From: Eutrigla gurnardus
Lineage: Eukaryota; Chordata; Actinopteri; Perciformes; Triglidae
Length of the DNA: 64,000 nucleotides
Assembly (NCBI GenBank): GCA_963514095.1
Contig: OY741273.1
Coordinates: 23,243,046 to 23,307,045, forward strand
Direction: 5' to 3'
Each line of letters opens with the position of its first letter. Position 1 is the first letter of the stretch. A program made the position numbers and the translations under genes. Positions 36,187-47,043 of this stretch are shown here, piece by piece. The notes beneath the pieces were generated by a model that saw only the letters and a list, made by a program, of their open reading frames with translations, was not told the DNA's origin and made no database searches.

Positions 36187-37910
36187 CTTGTTTCCCTTTA
36201 AATATCCAGTTGGAAATCTATGGACTGTCAGATAAAAAGAGAAACTTTCTCAAAATATTGAGAAACATTTTTAAAATAATGAGACTCTCAAAATATTGAC
36301 TTAGTATCTCAAAATATTAGCTAAGTATCTAAAAGTACTGACTTAGTATGTAAAAATATTCACTTAGTATCTCAAAATATTGACTTAGTAGCTCAAAATA
36401 TTGACTTACTATCTCAAAATATTGACTTACTATCACAAAATATTGACTTAGTATCACAAAATATTGACTTAGTATCTCAAAATATTGACTTACTATCACA
36501 AAATATTGACTTAGTATCTCAAAATATTGACTTAGTATCTCAAAATATTTACTTACTATCTCAAAATATTGACTTACTATCTCAAAATATTGACTTACTA
36601 TCACAAAATATTGACTTAGTATCTCAAAATATTGACTTACTATCTCAAAATATTGACTTACTATCACAAAATATTGACTTAGTATCTCAAAATATTGACT
36701 TACTATCACAAAATATTGACTTAGTATCTCAAAATATTGACTTAGTATCTCAAAATATTTACTTACTATCTCAAAATATTGACTTACTATCTCAAAATAT
36801 TGACTATCACAAAATAATGACTTAGTATCTCAAAATATTGACTTACTATCTCAAAATATTGACTTAGTATCACAAAATATTGACTTACTATCTCAAAATA
36901 TTGACTTACTATCTCAAAATATTGACTTACTATCACAAAATAATGACTTAGTATCTCAAAATATTGACTTAGTATCTCAAAATATTGACTTACTATCACA
37001 AAATATTGACTTAGTATTTCAAAATATTGACTTATTATCTCAAAATATTGACTTACTATCACAAAATAATGACTTAGTATCTCAAAATATTGACTTAGTA
37101 TCTCAAAATATTGACTTACTATCACAAAATATTGACTTAGTATCTCAAAATATTGACTTAGTATCTCAAAATATTGACTTACTATCTCAAAATATTGACT
37201 AAAATATTGACTTACTATCACAAAATAATGACTTACTATCTCAAAATATTGACTTAGTATCTCAAAATATTGACTTACTATCTCAAAATATTGTCTTAGT
37301 ATCTCAAAATATTGACTTAGTATCACAAAATATTGACTTACTATCAAAAAATAATGACTTACTATCTCAAAATATTGACTTAGTATCTCAAAATATTGAC
37401 TTACTATCTCAAAATATTGACTTACTATCACAAAATAATGACTTACTATCTCAAAATATTGACTTAGTATCTCAAAATATTGACTTACTATCTCAAAATA
37501 TTGACTTACTATCACAAAATAATGACTTACTATCTCAAAATATTGACTTACTATCACAAAATATTGACTTAGTATCTCAAAATATTGACTTACTATCACA
37601 AAATAATGACTTAGTATCTCAAAATATTAATGTATTATCTCAAAAAACTTGCTTAGTACGTCAAAATAATGAGGTTGTGTAGTATCTCATTATTTTGAGA
37701 TAGCCTACTAAGTCAATCATTTGAGAAATGTTCTCGTTATTTTTGAGATAATAAGTCAATATTTTAATAAAGTTTCTCATTTTGAGAAAGTGTCTCATTA
37801 TTTTTAAAATGCTAGGTCATTATTTTGAGAACGCTTCTCTTTTTTTGCTGACAGTGGCAGCAATTGGCTTCCATAGAAATCCACACAGCCTACACTTTAA
37901 ATGGATGCCA
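36187..37910. mobile_element. Inverted-repeat-bounded element (MITE-like) containing a 21-bp satellite
   Basis: The left arm (from about 36190; inner part 36224-36300) matches the reverse complement of the right arm (37770-37855, outer part to about 37905). Shared blocks run in order TTTAAA, TCTATGGA, ACTGTCAG, AAAAAGAGAA, TTCTCAAAATA, TTTTAAAA and ATAATGAGA. The right arm has a 14-nt insertion between TCTATGG and ACTGTCAG. No transposase is present and I cannot define a target-site duplication. The interior is almost wholly the tandem array. This is a non-autonomous DNA-transposon-like structure. Class and exact termini are uncertain. Confidence 0.65.
36246..37635. repeat. 21-bp satellite array with higher-order structure
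   Basis: About 65 tandem copies of a 21-bp unit made of TATCTCAAAATATTG plus ACTTAS. Variants have CAC for CTC, AATAATG for AATATTG, and AG or AC at the unit end. The AATAATG variant starts at 36811, 36937, 37063, 37222, 37348, 37432, 37516 and 37600. Spacings are 126, 126, 159, 126, 84, 84 and 84, that is 6-mer then 4-mer higher-order repeats with one disrupted interval. Because 21 is divisible by 3, the minus strand stays open as a heptad-like SQYFEIV/SQYFEIL repeat, which I regard as non-coding. Confidence 0.95.
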
Positions 37911-37984
37911 AATAAGAATGTTCCTTTCCTCTTTACAACCAGAGCCAAGAACCCGCCTGGCTAAACATGTGAGTACATCTATAC

Positions 37985-38300
37985 AAACACCCCGCTCCCG
38001 CTGGCAGGTCAGATGTGCTAATGGTCCAATGGGAGGAGGGAGGAACCGAAAGAGCGCGCTTGGATGTGGGAAGCTGCTCTCAGTGGTTTGCGTGGTGCGC
38101 GCCTCCCCTCTCTCTCTCCCCGGCGCGCAGAGCCTCCTCTCGCTTTACGGAGCCTGCTGCTTGCAATTCCTGCTCTCCGTGCCAGAGCCTGCAGCTGTCT
38201 CCGCCGCGTCCCGCCGCCGCCGCGTCCCGCCGCCGCTGTGGGGAGACGTCGCCCCGCGTGACCAACCGACGACTGTTCCCCCCCTCCCTTTGAAGAGGCA
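37985..38300 (+). promoter_or_regulatory. CpG-rich promoter region of p2ry1
   Basis: GC- and CpG-dense DNA with a CCAAT box at 38026-38030, many GCGC motifs, and a duplicated CGTCCCGCCGCCGC motif within 38201-38237. It contrasts sharply with the AT-rich satellite ending about 75 bp upstream. The transcription start is not determinable. No TATA box is seen. Confidence 0.7.
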
Positions 38301-38442
38301 AAGCAACTTTAAAACAATTCGCAACACAGTTCGGAGGCTGCATGAAGACACCTGACAGCGCGTCCCGCCCCTCCTGCGTGTTGACTGAAACCACTGCAGC
38401 TGTGAAGGCTATAGGAATGTGGAATACAAGTCTCTCTCAGCG
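38080..38442 (+). other. p2ry1: p2ry1 5' noncoding exon (start approximate)
   Basis: A strong donor CAGCG/gtgagt at 38443 follows a CpG-rich stretch. Together with the acceptor ctctcctgcag ending at 38796 it defines a 5' UTR intron. The upstream edge is a guess. The exon carries the ATG of a spliced upstream ORF at 38342. Confidence 0.6.
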
Positions 38443-38472
38443 GTGAGTGTTGTAATACATTTCAAATGTCTC

Positions 38473-38540
<68 letters not shown>

Positions 38541-38827
38541 TGTGCGTGCGCTCCAGTGTTTGTTGGACTGCGTAGGCGTTCCGCAAGATTAAGTTTGGAG
38601 ATCAGACGTCGACTCTGTGCGCGTTTTGTTTTCAATACAAACAGCCATTTGCATTGAAACCAAACAACCGTCGCATGTAGCAACAGGTCGCCGACACACT
38701 GAAGCAATGATTTTGCGTTTAAGACGGTGTTTGAATAGCAACTATGAGCTTCAACGTGGAGCGTTTCCCTCATGTGTCCTCCCCTCTCTCCTGCAGTAAA
38801 AGGAGCTGCCTCTGCCTCGGCCCCTGA
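38342..38827 (+). other. Spliced upstream ORF of p2ry1 (43 codons)
   Basis: ATG at 38342 opens 33 codons up to the donor. Joined to 38797 it continues as CGT AAA AGG and ends at TGA 38825-38827, four nucleotides before the receptor ATG. The uATG context is weak (T at -3), while the receptor ATG is in CACCATGA. No conserved peptide is recognised, so any role would be translational control. It depends on the inferred splice. Confidence 0.5.
38443..38796 (+). other. p2ry1 5' UTR intron with (CT)n(GT)n microsatellite
   Basis: 354 nt from gtgagt to a pyrimidine-rich tract and CAG. A (TC)n run and then a (TG)n run occupy about 38467-38542, so intron length is probably polymorphic. Antisense open frames through this stretch are repeat artefacts. 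Confidence 0.6.
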
Positions 38828-38831
38828 CACC

Positions 38832-39893
38832 ATGACCACGGACCTGAACTTGACCTCCCTGCTGAACGTGACGGACCTCCACAACCACACGAGAGGATGT
38901 TCCCTCACCAAGACGGGCTTGCAGTTCTACTACCTGCCCACCGTCTACATCATGGTCTTCATCACGGGGCTGGTGGGCAACAGCCTGGCCATCTGGATGT
39001 TCGTGTGCCACATGAGACCCTGGAGCAGCATCTCCGTCTACATGTTCAACCTGGCCCTGGCTGACTTCTGCTACGTCCTCTCCCTGCCCTTCCTCATCTT
39101 CTACTACTTCAACAAAACCGACTGGATATTCGGGGACGTTCTGTGCCGACTGCAGCGCTTCATATTCCACGTGAATCTCTACGGGAGTATTCTGTTCCTC
39201 ACCTGCATCAGCGTCCACAGGTACACCGGGGTGGTGCACCCGCTGAAGTCTCTGGGCCGGCTGAAGAAGAAGAACGCGGTTATTACCAGTGCGTTGGTGT
39301 GGGCGGTGGTCGTCATCGCTATCTCCCCCATCCTCTATTACTCCAGGACGGGCTTGAAACGAAACGCCACCACGTGTTACGACACCACCACCCAGGACGA
39401 GTTACCCGGTTACTTCATCTACAGCATGACGTTGACTGTGTTCGGCTTCTGCATCCCCTTCATCATCATATTTTGCTGCTACGGCATGATCGTCAAAGCG
39501 CTCATCTACAACGATATGAACAATGCGCCCCTGCGGCGCAAATCCATCCACCTGGTCATCATCGTGCTGGCGGTCTTCGCCGTCTCCTACCTGCCTTTCC
39601 ACGTGATGAAGAACCTCAACATGAGGGCCAGGCTGTACTTCCAGAGCCCTGACATGTGTGATTTTAACAACCGCGTCTACGCCACCTACCAGGTGACGCG
39701 GGGGCTGGCCAGCCTCAACAGCTGTGTGGATCCTGTCCTTTACTTCCTGGCTGGAGATACCTTCAGGAGGAAGCTGTCACGGGCCACGAAAAAGCCCTCC
39801 AGGAAGGGAGACACCGTCCTTCAGTCCAAGAGCGAGGAGACGGCTCTGAACAGCCTGGCTGAGTGCGTGGAGAACGGGGAGCGGAGGCTGTGA
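38832..39893 (+). CDS. p2ry1: p2ry1, P2Y1 purinergic (ADP) receptor
   Basis: Class A GPCR of 353 residues in one exon; human P2Y1 has 373. P2Y1 is activated by ADP and couples to Gq and phospholipase C at the plasma membrane. Visible features: N-glycosylation sequons at N6, N12 and N18; extracellular Cys23 and Cys276 (the typical P2Y1 disulfide) and Cys105-Cys182; seven hydrophobic segments at about 35-58, 68-91, 105-127, 149-169, 193-217, 238-260 and 285-307; HRY (129-131) in place of DRY; H257 and K260 in TM6; Q287, R290 and S294 in TM7, matching nucleotide-binding positions of human P2Y1; DPVLY at 300-304. The start at 38832 is chosen for its CACCATG context and because the upstream in-frame ATG (38772) lies before the inferred acceptor. 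The C-terminus ends ERRL, unlike the human DTSL PDZ ligand. Confidence 0.98.
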   Translation: MTTDLNLTSLLNVTDLHNHTRGCSLTKTGLQFYYLPTVYIMVFITGLVGNSLAIWMFVCHMRPWSSISVYMFNLALADFCYVLSLPFLIFYYFNKTDWIFGDVLCRLQRFIFHVNLYGSILFLTCISVHRYTGVVHPLKSLGRLKKKNAVITSALVWAVVVIAISPILYYSRTGLKRNATTCYDTTTQDELPGYFIYSMTLTVFGFCIPFIIIFCCYGMIVKALIYNDMNNAPLRRKSIHLVIIVLAVFAVSYLPFHVMKNLNMRARLYFQSPDMCDFNNRVYATYQVTRGLASLNSCVDPVLYFLAGDTFRRKLSRATKKPSRKGDTVLQSKSEETALNSLAECVENGERRL

Positions 39894-41065
39894 CGGGGCC
39901 CCTCTATGGATCTCCTGTGATGCACTGTGTGGACTGAAAGCGGTGTGCAAAACTTAACGTTTGATGGTTTATAGAATTGTAGGATAAATACATTTAACCC
40001 TGTGATAACCATCATATCGATGTTGATAAGTTATTGTGCTCTGTTGTCCCGTACACGTGTCGTACTCTCGACGTTAGAGCCATCGCTCCTCGTTCTTATC
40101 GAGCAGTCGGCCTCGCTCACACAAAAAGGACATTATTATGAGGCAAGCTGTGGGGAAATACGTTTCCCTTACAATCCATAATGTCCCGTTGGTCAACTTG
40201 TTCTGGAAGAATAGGAGCAAGAACGGATTGCACCTCCTCAAGCGAATGCTTGATCAATAGCTATTAAGCAGGTGGGGCTTGCAGAAGTGTACCCGAAATG
40301 GCTTTTTAAAAAAAAAGCAAATGCACTGAACCTGAGATTGCTGCATGGATGTGCCGTGCAGACATTGTAATGCACTATGACCGGGTGCTCTCTGCTCAGA
40401 GGGCTACCTATCACTCCTCGTTTCTTTCTCCATCTATTACTGACTGGGCGAGGAATGTGGTCGACTAGTTTTTCATTTTGACAGCTCTGAGGTGAAGGTC
40501 TGCAACGGCTCTGTTACCACAACCTGTTCCTTACAGGGGAGGGAAAAAAAAACCAGAAAGGATAATACAGTATTTTTGTGTATATGATGCTACAGTGAAT
40601 GTCTCTTTGGGCTGTGCTGTACAGGATGTTGTGATGTTGGTTTGTGTTAACTGTTTTGTTCAATTGAGTATCACTAATCCAAACGTGTAGTGCATGAGCC
40701 CCCCCCATCAAACCACAGGTTCTAACCGTACTAGTGTTTATCGCAACATAGGGGAGAATTAATGTCTTTTAAACGAGCATAACGGACTCACACTCAATCA
40801 CCTGCTTGTCGACTCCAACACATTGAAGAATTGTTTGTATGAGATACCTCAAAGTAAATACTGCACTGTGTCCGTGTTTTGACAGACAGTCATTAATCAC
40901 TCTGGTCGTGGAGTGTGTACTTTACCGTGGACTAGGTGTTCGATGTCTGTACTAATACCTTTGTAAACCTGTAATGTGGTCAGCTGATGTCAGGAATTGA
41001 ATCACCTGTGTAGGATATTTGGGGCCACGCGTATCTTTGTCAATAAATTTTTATATTTAAAAACA
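39894..41065 (+). other. p2ry1: p2ry1 3' UTR
   Basis: About 1.17 kb of noncoding sequence from the TGA to the AATAAA at 41042. No other gene or AATAAA-supported end is seen between. It contains a poly-A stretch near 40545 and a C7 run near 40700. Confidence 0.75.
41042..41047 (+). terminator. p2ry1 poly(A) signal AATAAA
   Basis: Canonical hexamer followed within about 5 nt by a T-rich stretch. It is the first AATAAA downstream of the p2ry1 stop that I find. Confidence 0.65.
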
Positions 41066-41069
41066 CGCC

Positions 41070-43555
41070 AGACAATGTATTAAGATTCACATCATTCTTT
41101 TAAGATGGAGGAAGTCCTGGATTCGTTGCTTTTATGTCCCCTCCTTTGTGACCGCCGCACGTGTTCAGAGCTGATTGTGTTACAAGTGAACAAACACATT
41201 TGGTGGTGAAGACATCCGTGCAGAGTTCTGTCCCCTCGCTGCTTCTCCTCCTTTCTCCGCGCTCCTGTTGACTTTGTTTTCCAACACAGCCGGGAGGAAG
41301 CGTGGGGACGAGGGAGGAATTTAGAGTGGCACCTTTTTCTCCTGGCTTATCCAAAGACAGCTTTTGTGTCTGTCACAATGGTGTGGAGTTATTGAAGCAG
41401 ACAAGGGTGTGAGGCTGTCGCCAGGACCCCAGGGCTGCATGCTGTTGTGGGCTCAGGAAACCCACCAACCCTCTTCCTCCAAACTGGCCTCATGAATACA
41501 AACGGCTTTTGATTTCCTGGCTTTGAGTTCCAAACGGCATAGCTGGATTTGGCAAACGTGTGTGTGTAAGTGTGTGTGTGTTTTGTATCTGTGTGTCTCC
41601 TGTTTCCTGAAATCCTGAAGGCAACGGAGACCTTATTTGAGTAGGTGGCTATTTGAGCCGTTATTTGTGATTGTTGGTTACTGCTTGTTGTTTCACGATC
41701 AAAAGGACACCCTGTTATATGCACGTGGGCCACAGGAATATTAATAAGTATGAATATCGGTTTATTTGTAGAATATATATCCTCTGTGTGTGCTTGATTA
41801 GATGAAAGAACTGTTAGATTCAGCCAGCACCAAATCTCGAGCCAACGCCGGTGTCAAATCTTGACTTGCAGTAAGTCCCGCCAGTATCTCCTCCCTCCCT
41901 CCCTCCCTTCCTTCTCAGCCACCTTTGACCTCTTTTCTCTCCCACATCCTCTGTATTCAGAATCTAGAATGAGAAATAGCCTTTTATCAACTGCATTTCA
42001 CCACCTTCAGGGGAATACTGTTGGAATAAGTGCTGGGAAAAGACAGAGGGAAGAGTGTGAAGTAACTGCAGTCGTGGAGAATAAAGTTTGTTTGGGTTTT
42101 TTTTCCCAAGGAATCTGTTGGCAGCAGGGTGATCACAGTCAGGACAGCTCCACTAAAACACTCAGCTTTGTTCTTGGAGATTTACAATGTGAGCTGGCAC
42201 AACCGGATCCATCAGAGGGGGTTAGACCGCCTGCTTGAGCCAAAAACTACACACAAAACCCAAATATGATCCAAATGTCAGCGTTGGGCCTCTGATGAGT
42301 CACCAGTGAAAGGAACAGGCATGACGGTGGAGAGTGGTGTGATATCACGTCCCCACATTGTCGCTTCATTTTAGTGAATCATGCAGTGACTTATTTTCTG
42401 ATTTCACATGCAGCATTACACCTGTGCATTGTTTTTGCTTTGAAATACAACAACATGCACTGTTGAGGCCGAGCAGAGCTGAACACGAACAACAAGGTGA
42501 ATGTTTTCCAAGTGCAATTACCTTTAGAAAAGATGTTGGTTTCTCTGTGCCTCTGCTCCGCTTTGATATTAAGTATGTCTACTTGCTCCGATCAGGGATC
42601 AACCTCGTCCCAACTACAACACCGGAGCATTCATGCAGCTTTACTGCACTTTTATGGTAATGAGTTAATGACATAGTTTGTACATTATTGTTATAAAATT
42701 GGGAAGCATTTCCCCATCATCCAGCTGAGTACTTGTGGGAGAAGAGGTAAGGATAGCTCACAAATACATATATTAACATAATTATTAATATATGAACTTG
42801 TAGTCTTTTTATAGATTATTACACAGATGAATATGTATCCGTCTCTGTAATCAATTATGTTTTTCATCTAAAATCTGTCTTCCTTGTGGTGGGAAGCAAA
42901 AACATGTACTATAAGTACCCTATTTATAGGTGCTCCTACTTTAGTGTTTTACTACATGCACTTAAAGTTATCACTTTGCAGGATACGCTTTTAAAACATG
43001 AGCATATGGAAAATGATCCAGTGTTACACAGTAAGTCAAACCACCATATAATAGGGGAAATTAGCTCCTATGCAGCCAGCTCCAACATGCAAATGATCCC
43101 TACGTATCAATGCACCAGTAAAAACTAAGCCTTTTTACCTACATAGTGGGTATTTCCATGCTTATTAAGTACATTTTGCTGATGATACTAATATTTGCAA
43201 CTGTCATAATCTGCCCTGCTCCTTATTTAAATGTCTTTGATTCTGTCTGAGTTGTGTCATTTACTCAGGTTTGGTGTTTCCTGTTTTATTTTGTTACTCA
43301 CCTCTCGTCTCGTTTCAGATCACAGGCCCTGACGAGTTTTCACCTGTCCTCCATTAGCCTCTTCCCCATTAGTAATCGCTATATATATCAGTCAGTTCCT
43401 TTGCTCTTTGTCAGTCTGATGACGTTGCTGCATGGAGTTTTGGTTTTCCAGTTTTCTGCCAGCCGCCCCTGCCTGCTTTTTGGACCGTGTATCTCCAAGT
43501 ATGTTTGATTTATTCAAAGTATCTCTCCGTTGTATCTGCCCGTCTCGGGGTCTGC
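41070..43555. other. Intergenic region downstream of p2ry1
   Basis: No coding exon recognised. The gene that follows P2RY1 in human (RAP2B, a single-exon small GTPase) was looked for by its N-terminal G1 box and is not present here or further downstream in the window. Confidence 0.75.
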
Positions 43556-43559
43556 TTTA

Positions 43560-43669
43560 GGATCCTTGCTCACTCTCTTTTGGATCCTTGCTCGCTCTCT
43601 TTAGGATCCTTGCTCGCTCTCTTTTGGATCCTTGCTCACTCTCTTTTGGATCCTTGCTCGCTCTCCTGC
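43560..43669. repeat. 22-bp minisatellite, five copies, each with a GGATCC site
   Basis: Units start at 43560, 43582, 43604, 43626 and 43648. Each reads GGATCCTTGCTC, then A or G, then CTCTCTTT plus one base. The pyrimidine strand bias is strong. Confidence 0.95.
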
Positions 43670-43983
43670 GCTCCAATCTAATGAACAAATTCGTATTTTT
43701 ACTTTTTTTTTTTTATATAAGGGATCTGAATACCTCTTCCAGCACTGTGTGGAACATGCAAGTCAATATGATTTATTTATAGCAATTTGCTTTGCAATCA
43801 AAACATTAAATATCAAATTGAATATTAAACAGGTGGCATTGTAACAAACACAAGAGAATCTACAGAACGAATAACATCAACCCAAAAACAAAACCTGGCA
43901 ATAATGGGAAGGAAATATAATGGAGTACTACTACTTTTTTCAGTTCAAATGGATAATTAATAATCAACTTGCATTCTGTTATG

Positions 43984-43984
<1 letters not shown>

Positions 43985-44068
<84 letters not shown>

Positions 44069-44090
44069 TGTGTATGTGTATATATATCTG

Positions 44091-44127
<37 letters not shown>
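43985..44127. repeat. (GT)n(AT)n compound microsatellite
   Basis: GT from about 43992 to 44017, then AT to about 44067, a short imperfect part, and AT again to 44127. Long AT runs can form hairpins. Confidence 0.97.
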
Positions 44128-44129
<2 letters not shown>

Positions 44130-44288
44130 CCATGCAGCATGAATGATAACCTGGTGTGGCTGCTCTCGGCAGTAAAAAGCCATTTAAAATGAGACTGAGA
44201 TTCTTCAGGGCATGTTCACTGTCACTGCAGGTGCTGGCCTACTTTGAGTGCATGAAATGATGACTTCATGTTGTCAGACATGCTCCTG

Positions 44289-44290
<2 letters not shown>

Positions 44291-44337
<47 letters not shown>
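44291..44337. repeat. (AT)n microsatellite
   Basis: About 47 nt of uninterrupted AT. Confidence 0.97.
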
Positions 44338-44339
<2 letters not shown>

Positions 44340-45718
44340 TTCTGGCGTTGAAGCTAAAATTAGACGTTGATCTTCAAACACTTGTTTGAACAAGTAAAAA
44401 CAATGAAAGTCACGTTTCCTCCTCTGTTATCATACATATGTTTAAGGCAGAACAATGAAACTGTCATCATAACAAACTATTATTTGCTCTAAAGACATGC
44501 TTTGGGCTGCTGGCCAGGAATGATAATATTGGACTTGTGCAAGGATAAGATGGAACTGGAAGAACAAGTGGGAGAGTTTGTGTGTGTGTGAGAGAGAGGA
44601 TGTGCTGTCATATTCCAGCTGTCATGAGTTTTATGATCAATATCTCTGCAGCCACTCCCGTCTGGCTTTTTGTTGATTTTCTGCTGCTTCTTGGCGTCTT
44701 CATCAATCAACGTGAACTACCAGGTGACCGGCTGACACCCACAAGCCAATGTCTTTGAGTTATGGGGTTGCAATGGTCCATTCAAGCAGTTTGACCCGGT
44801 CCTGAGAGGACGGTGTCTGGAAGTCTAAAAGTGGTCGGGTGTTCTTCTAAAAGCATAAACAGTTATTTAAATTTAGGGAAGCTGCTGCTGTTTGCCCTTT
44901 AACAGAAATTCAAAGCAGCAGCAGCTTTGCAAACAGGTTGTCAAACAGAACGCAGACGAGCTGGCCTGTCCGATAAATGAGATAGGAAGCTCTGACGTGA
45001 ACGGAGGTTAAATTAAAGGTTGCCCGTTGCTTGAGAGGATAGGGAAGGGACGAGATAAGACGAGGTGTGAGAACAAAAAGCTGAGAACGACGGCAAAACC
45101 CAAATGTGCTGTAGGCTTATAAAAAAAGCAGCAGTAGAAAGTACTAGAGAGCGAGGTAGAGCTAAAAATAAAAGGGCACATGCTGTTCTGTGCAAAATAC
45201 ATACAGAATATACAAGGGGTTTAGTGAAGGAGGGAGGAGGAAGAAAAATGGATCAAGGTCACAAAAGTAACATTTGTTGAAGCAATGAATAATTACTGCA
45301 CAGGCGTTTGGCAAGTTCCTCCGCTCTGGCCTTCAGTTCACATCAACTGGATGTGTGGACTTCTTTTCTCCACACCTGAAAGGTATATTGTGTTTATTCA
45401 TGTAACACACTGAAATACAAGTGAAATAACATCAAACTCCATCTTTAAAGCAAAGTGTTTCAGAAACAAAACCGTCCCAACATTTTTTTTAGAATAAAAT
45501 GAATACCAAGGTCCTCGTTGGCAGCTCCTCTCTACCTGAAGTTGTGAAACTACTGTAAAGGGGGATGAGTGAGCTCGGCACTCCACTGAGAGTCCAGTAC
45601 CTTTTTATTAGCTGGCAACCCGTCAGTCCGCCCGCTGCCCTGCTGCAGGCTGGATGACAAATCTCTGAGAGTTTATGTACCGGCAGATCACATCCACTGC
45701 TCCATATCCACGGTGTGT

Positions 45719-45781
<63 letters not shown>

Positions 45782-47040
45782 AGAGAGTGGGAATCAGCTC
45801 CTGTATATGAAAGCGAAAGGGAACAAGAGCTTTGCAACAAGCGGTGTGTGGGTACATCTATATATACAGCAGGTGGAAAATGGAAACACATAACAAACAT
45901 AACTATATATGTCATCTAAGGAAGGAGAAGGTCTTCCTCCTGCGCAGGTTCACTCACCACTTTGTGGTTTGGAGCTGTGTGTGTGGTGGGAAAGACATGA
46001 GTTTGTGTTTGTGTAACACACCGTGTGCTCCAACCTCCCAAGACTCCCTGAATGTTCATTTAAACCACAAATTGAGTTTGATCAAAATGTATGGGTCCAT
46101 TTATATTTTTAAATGGAAAGAAGATCATGAATTTATTGCATGCTTTATATTCTGGCCACTACGGAATCCTGCAGGGCAATCATCAGACTATATGGCTTAG
46201 ACAATAAAGACAATAAGGCCCTTAAAAACTCCAATCTTTCAAATATGTCTCTATTTAAATGAAACATCCAGAAACCATCAAACCTGAAAAGGTATTCTAT
46301 AGAAGTGATTTATTGAACACTCACCAGAACAAATGACCCGACCAGACAACCCACGAGTGTTGCTGATCTTCAGGAACAATACGGACTTGACCTTTATAAT
46401 CTCAACGGCCCTGAAGTTGATGATGTGGATCTTAGTGGAGTCAATTCCACAAAAGCAGAGCACATTAAGTTAAGTTTTACTAAATCATTTGGCACAAAAG
46501 CAACATGCTGGAGGGTCAGAATCCTCAGCTGCAGTCTGTTGAACTTCTGATGATTAGAATTAAATTAATACATTTCCTGATACTGATAGATAACGTTTCT
46601 ATATAAAGAATTGTTATTCATTAAAAACAAACAAATATAATCACTTCCTGTGCAGCATTTGTGTGTCATACACTATAAATTTAGCAAAGGCGATTCTGAA
46701 GGCTGTTACATCCTGGAGGAGTCAAAATGTTCATATCACTTTACATTTTTTTTAATGCAAACTAATTTTACACAATGCCAAAATGATAAATTCTCAAATT
46801 ATTAGCGAAGGGCTTCAAAATCCTTTACAATCTAATTACCGACTGCAGCCCTGAAAATTCACATGAAAAAGCCCCGATAGTAAATCTCTATTAAAGCTCA
46901 CACACGGTGCTAATTGGCTCGTTTAACTCTCCCTTTGTAATTGTGATTTAGCTTCTTCAAAGTGAATCCCTTCAAAGTATCTTTTTCTTTGCCTCCATTA
47001 TTTTGTCCCTTTACAGCTAAACGTACTGAATGTGTGTGGC
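44340..47040. other. Intergenic region before the 14-bp array
   Basis: No gene recognised. Contains the TG microsatellite at 45723-45779 and otherwise unique-looking AT-rich DNA. Confidence 0.75.
45723..45779. repeat. (GT)n microsatellite
   Basis: 57 nt of uninterrupted GT in intergenic DNA. Confidence 0.98.
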
Positions 47041-47043
47041 CTG

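Noticed and set aside
36329..37599. Minus-strand frames of 126 and 270 codons with SQYFEI heptads
   Set aside because: A 21-bp unit divisible by 3 keeps the frame open. No promoter, splice or domain evidence supports a fibrous protein.
36246..37635. CRISPR-like array
   Set aside because: Repeats are directly tandem without unique spacers, in a vertebrate genome.
38772..38831. Upstream in-frame ATG adding 20 residues to P2y1
   Set aside because: It lies before a strong pyrimidine tract and CAG acceptor at 38796, and the downstream ATG has a near-ideal context.
38751..39239. Antisense open frame of 162 codons over p2ry1
   Set aside because: Shadow of the GC-rich receptor coding sequence; Val/Glu/Asp-rich with no domain.
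43860..44192. Tyr-Ile repeat open frames on both strands
   Set aside because: Generated by the (AT)n and (GT)n microsatellite.
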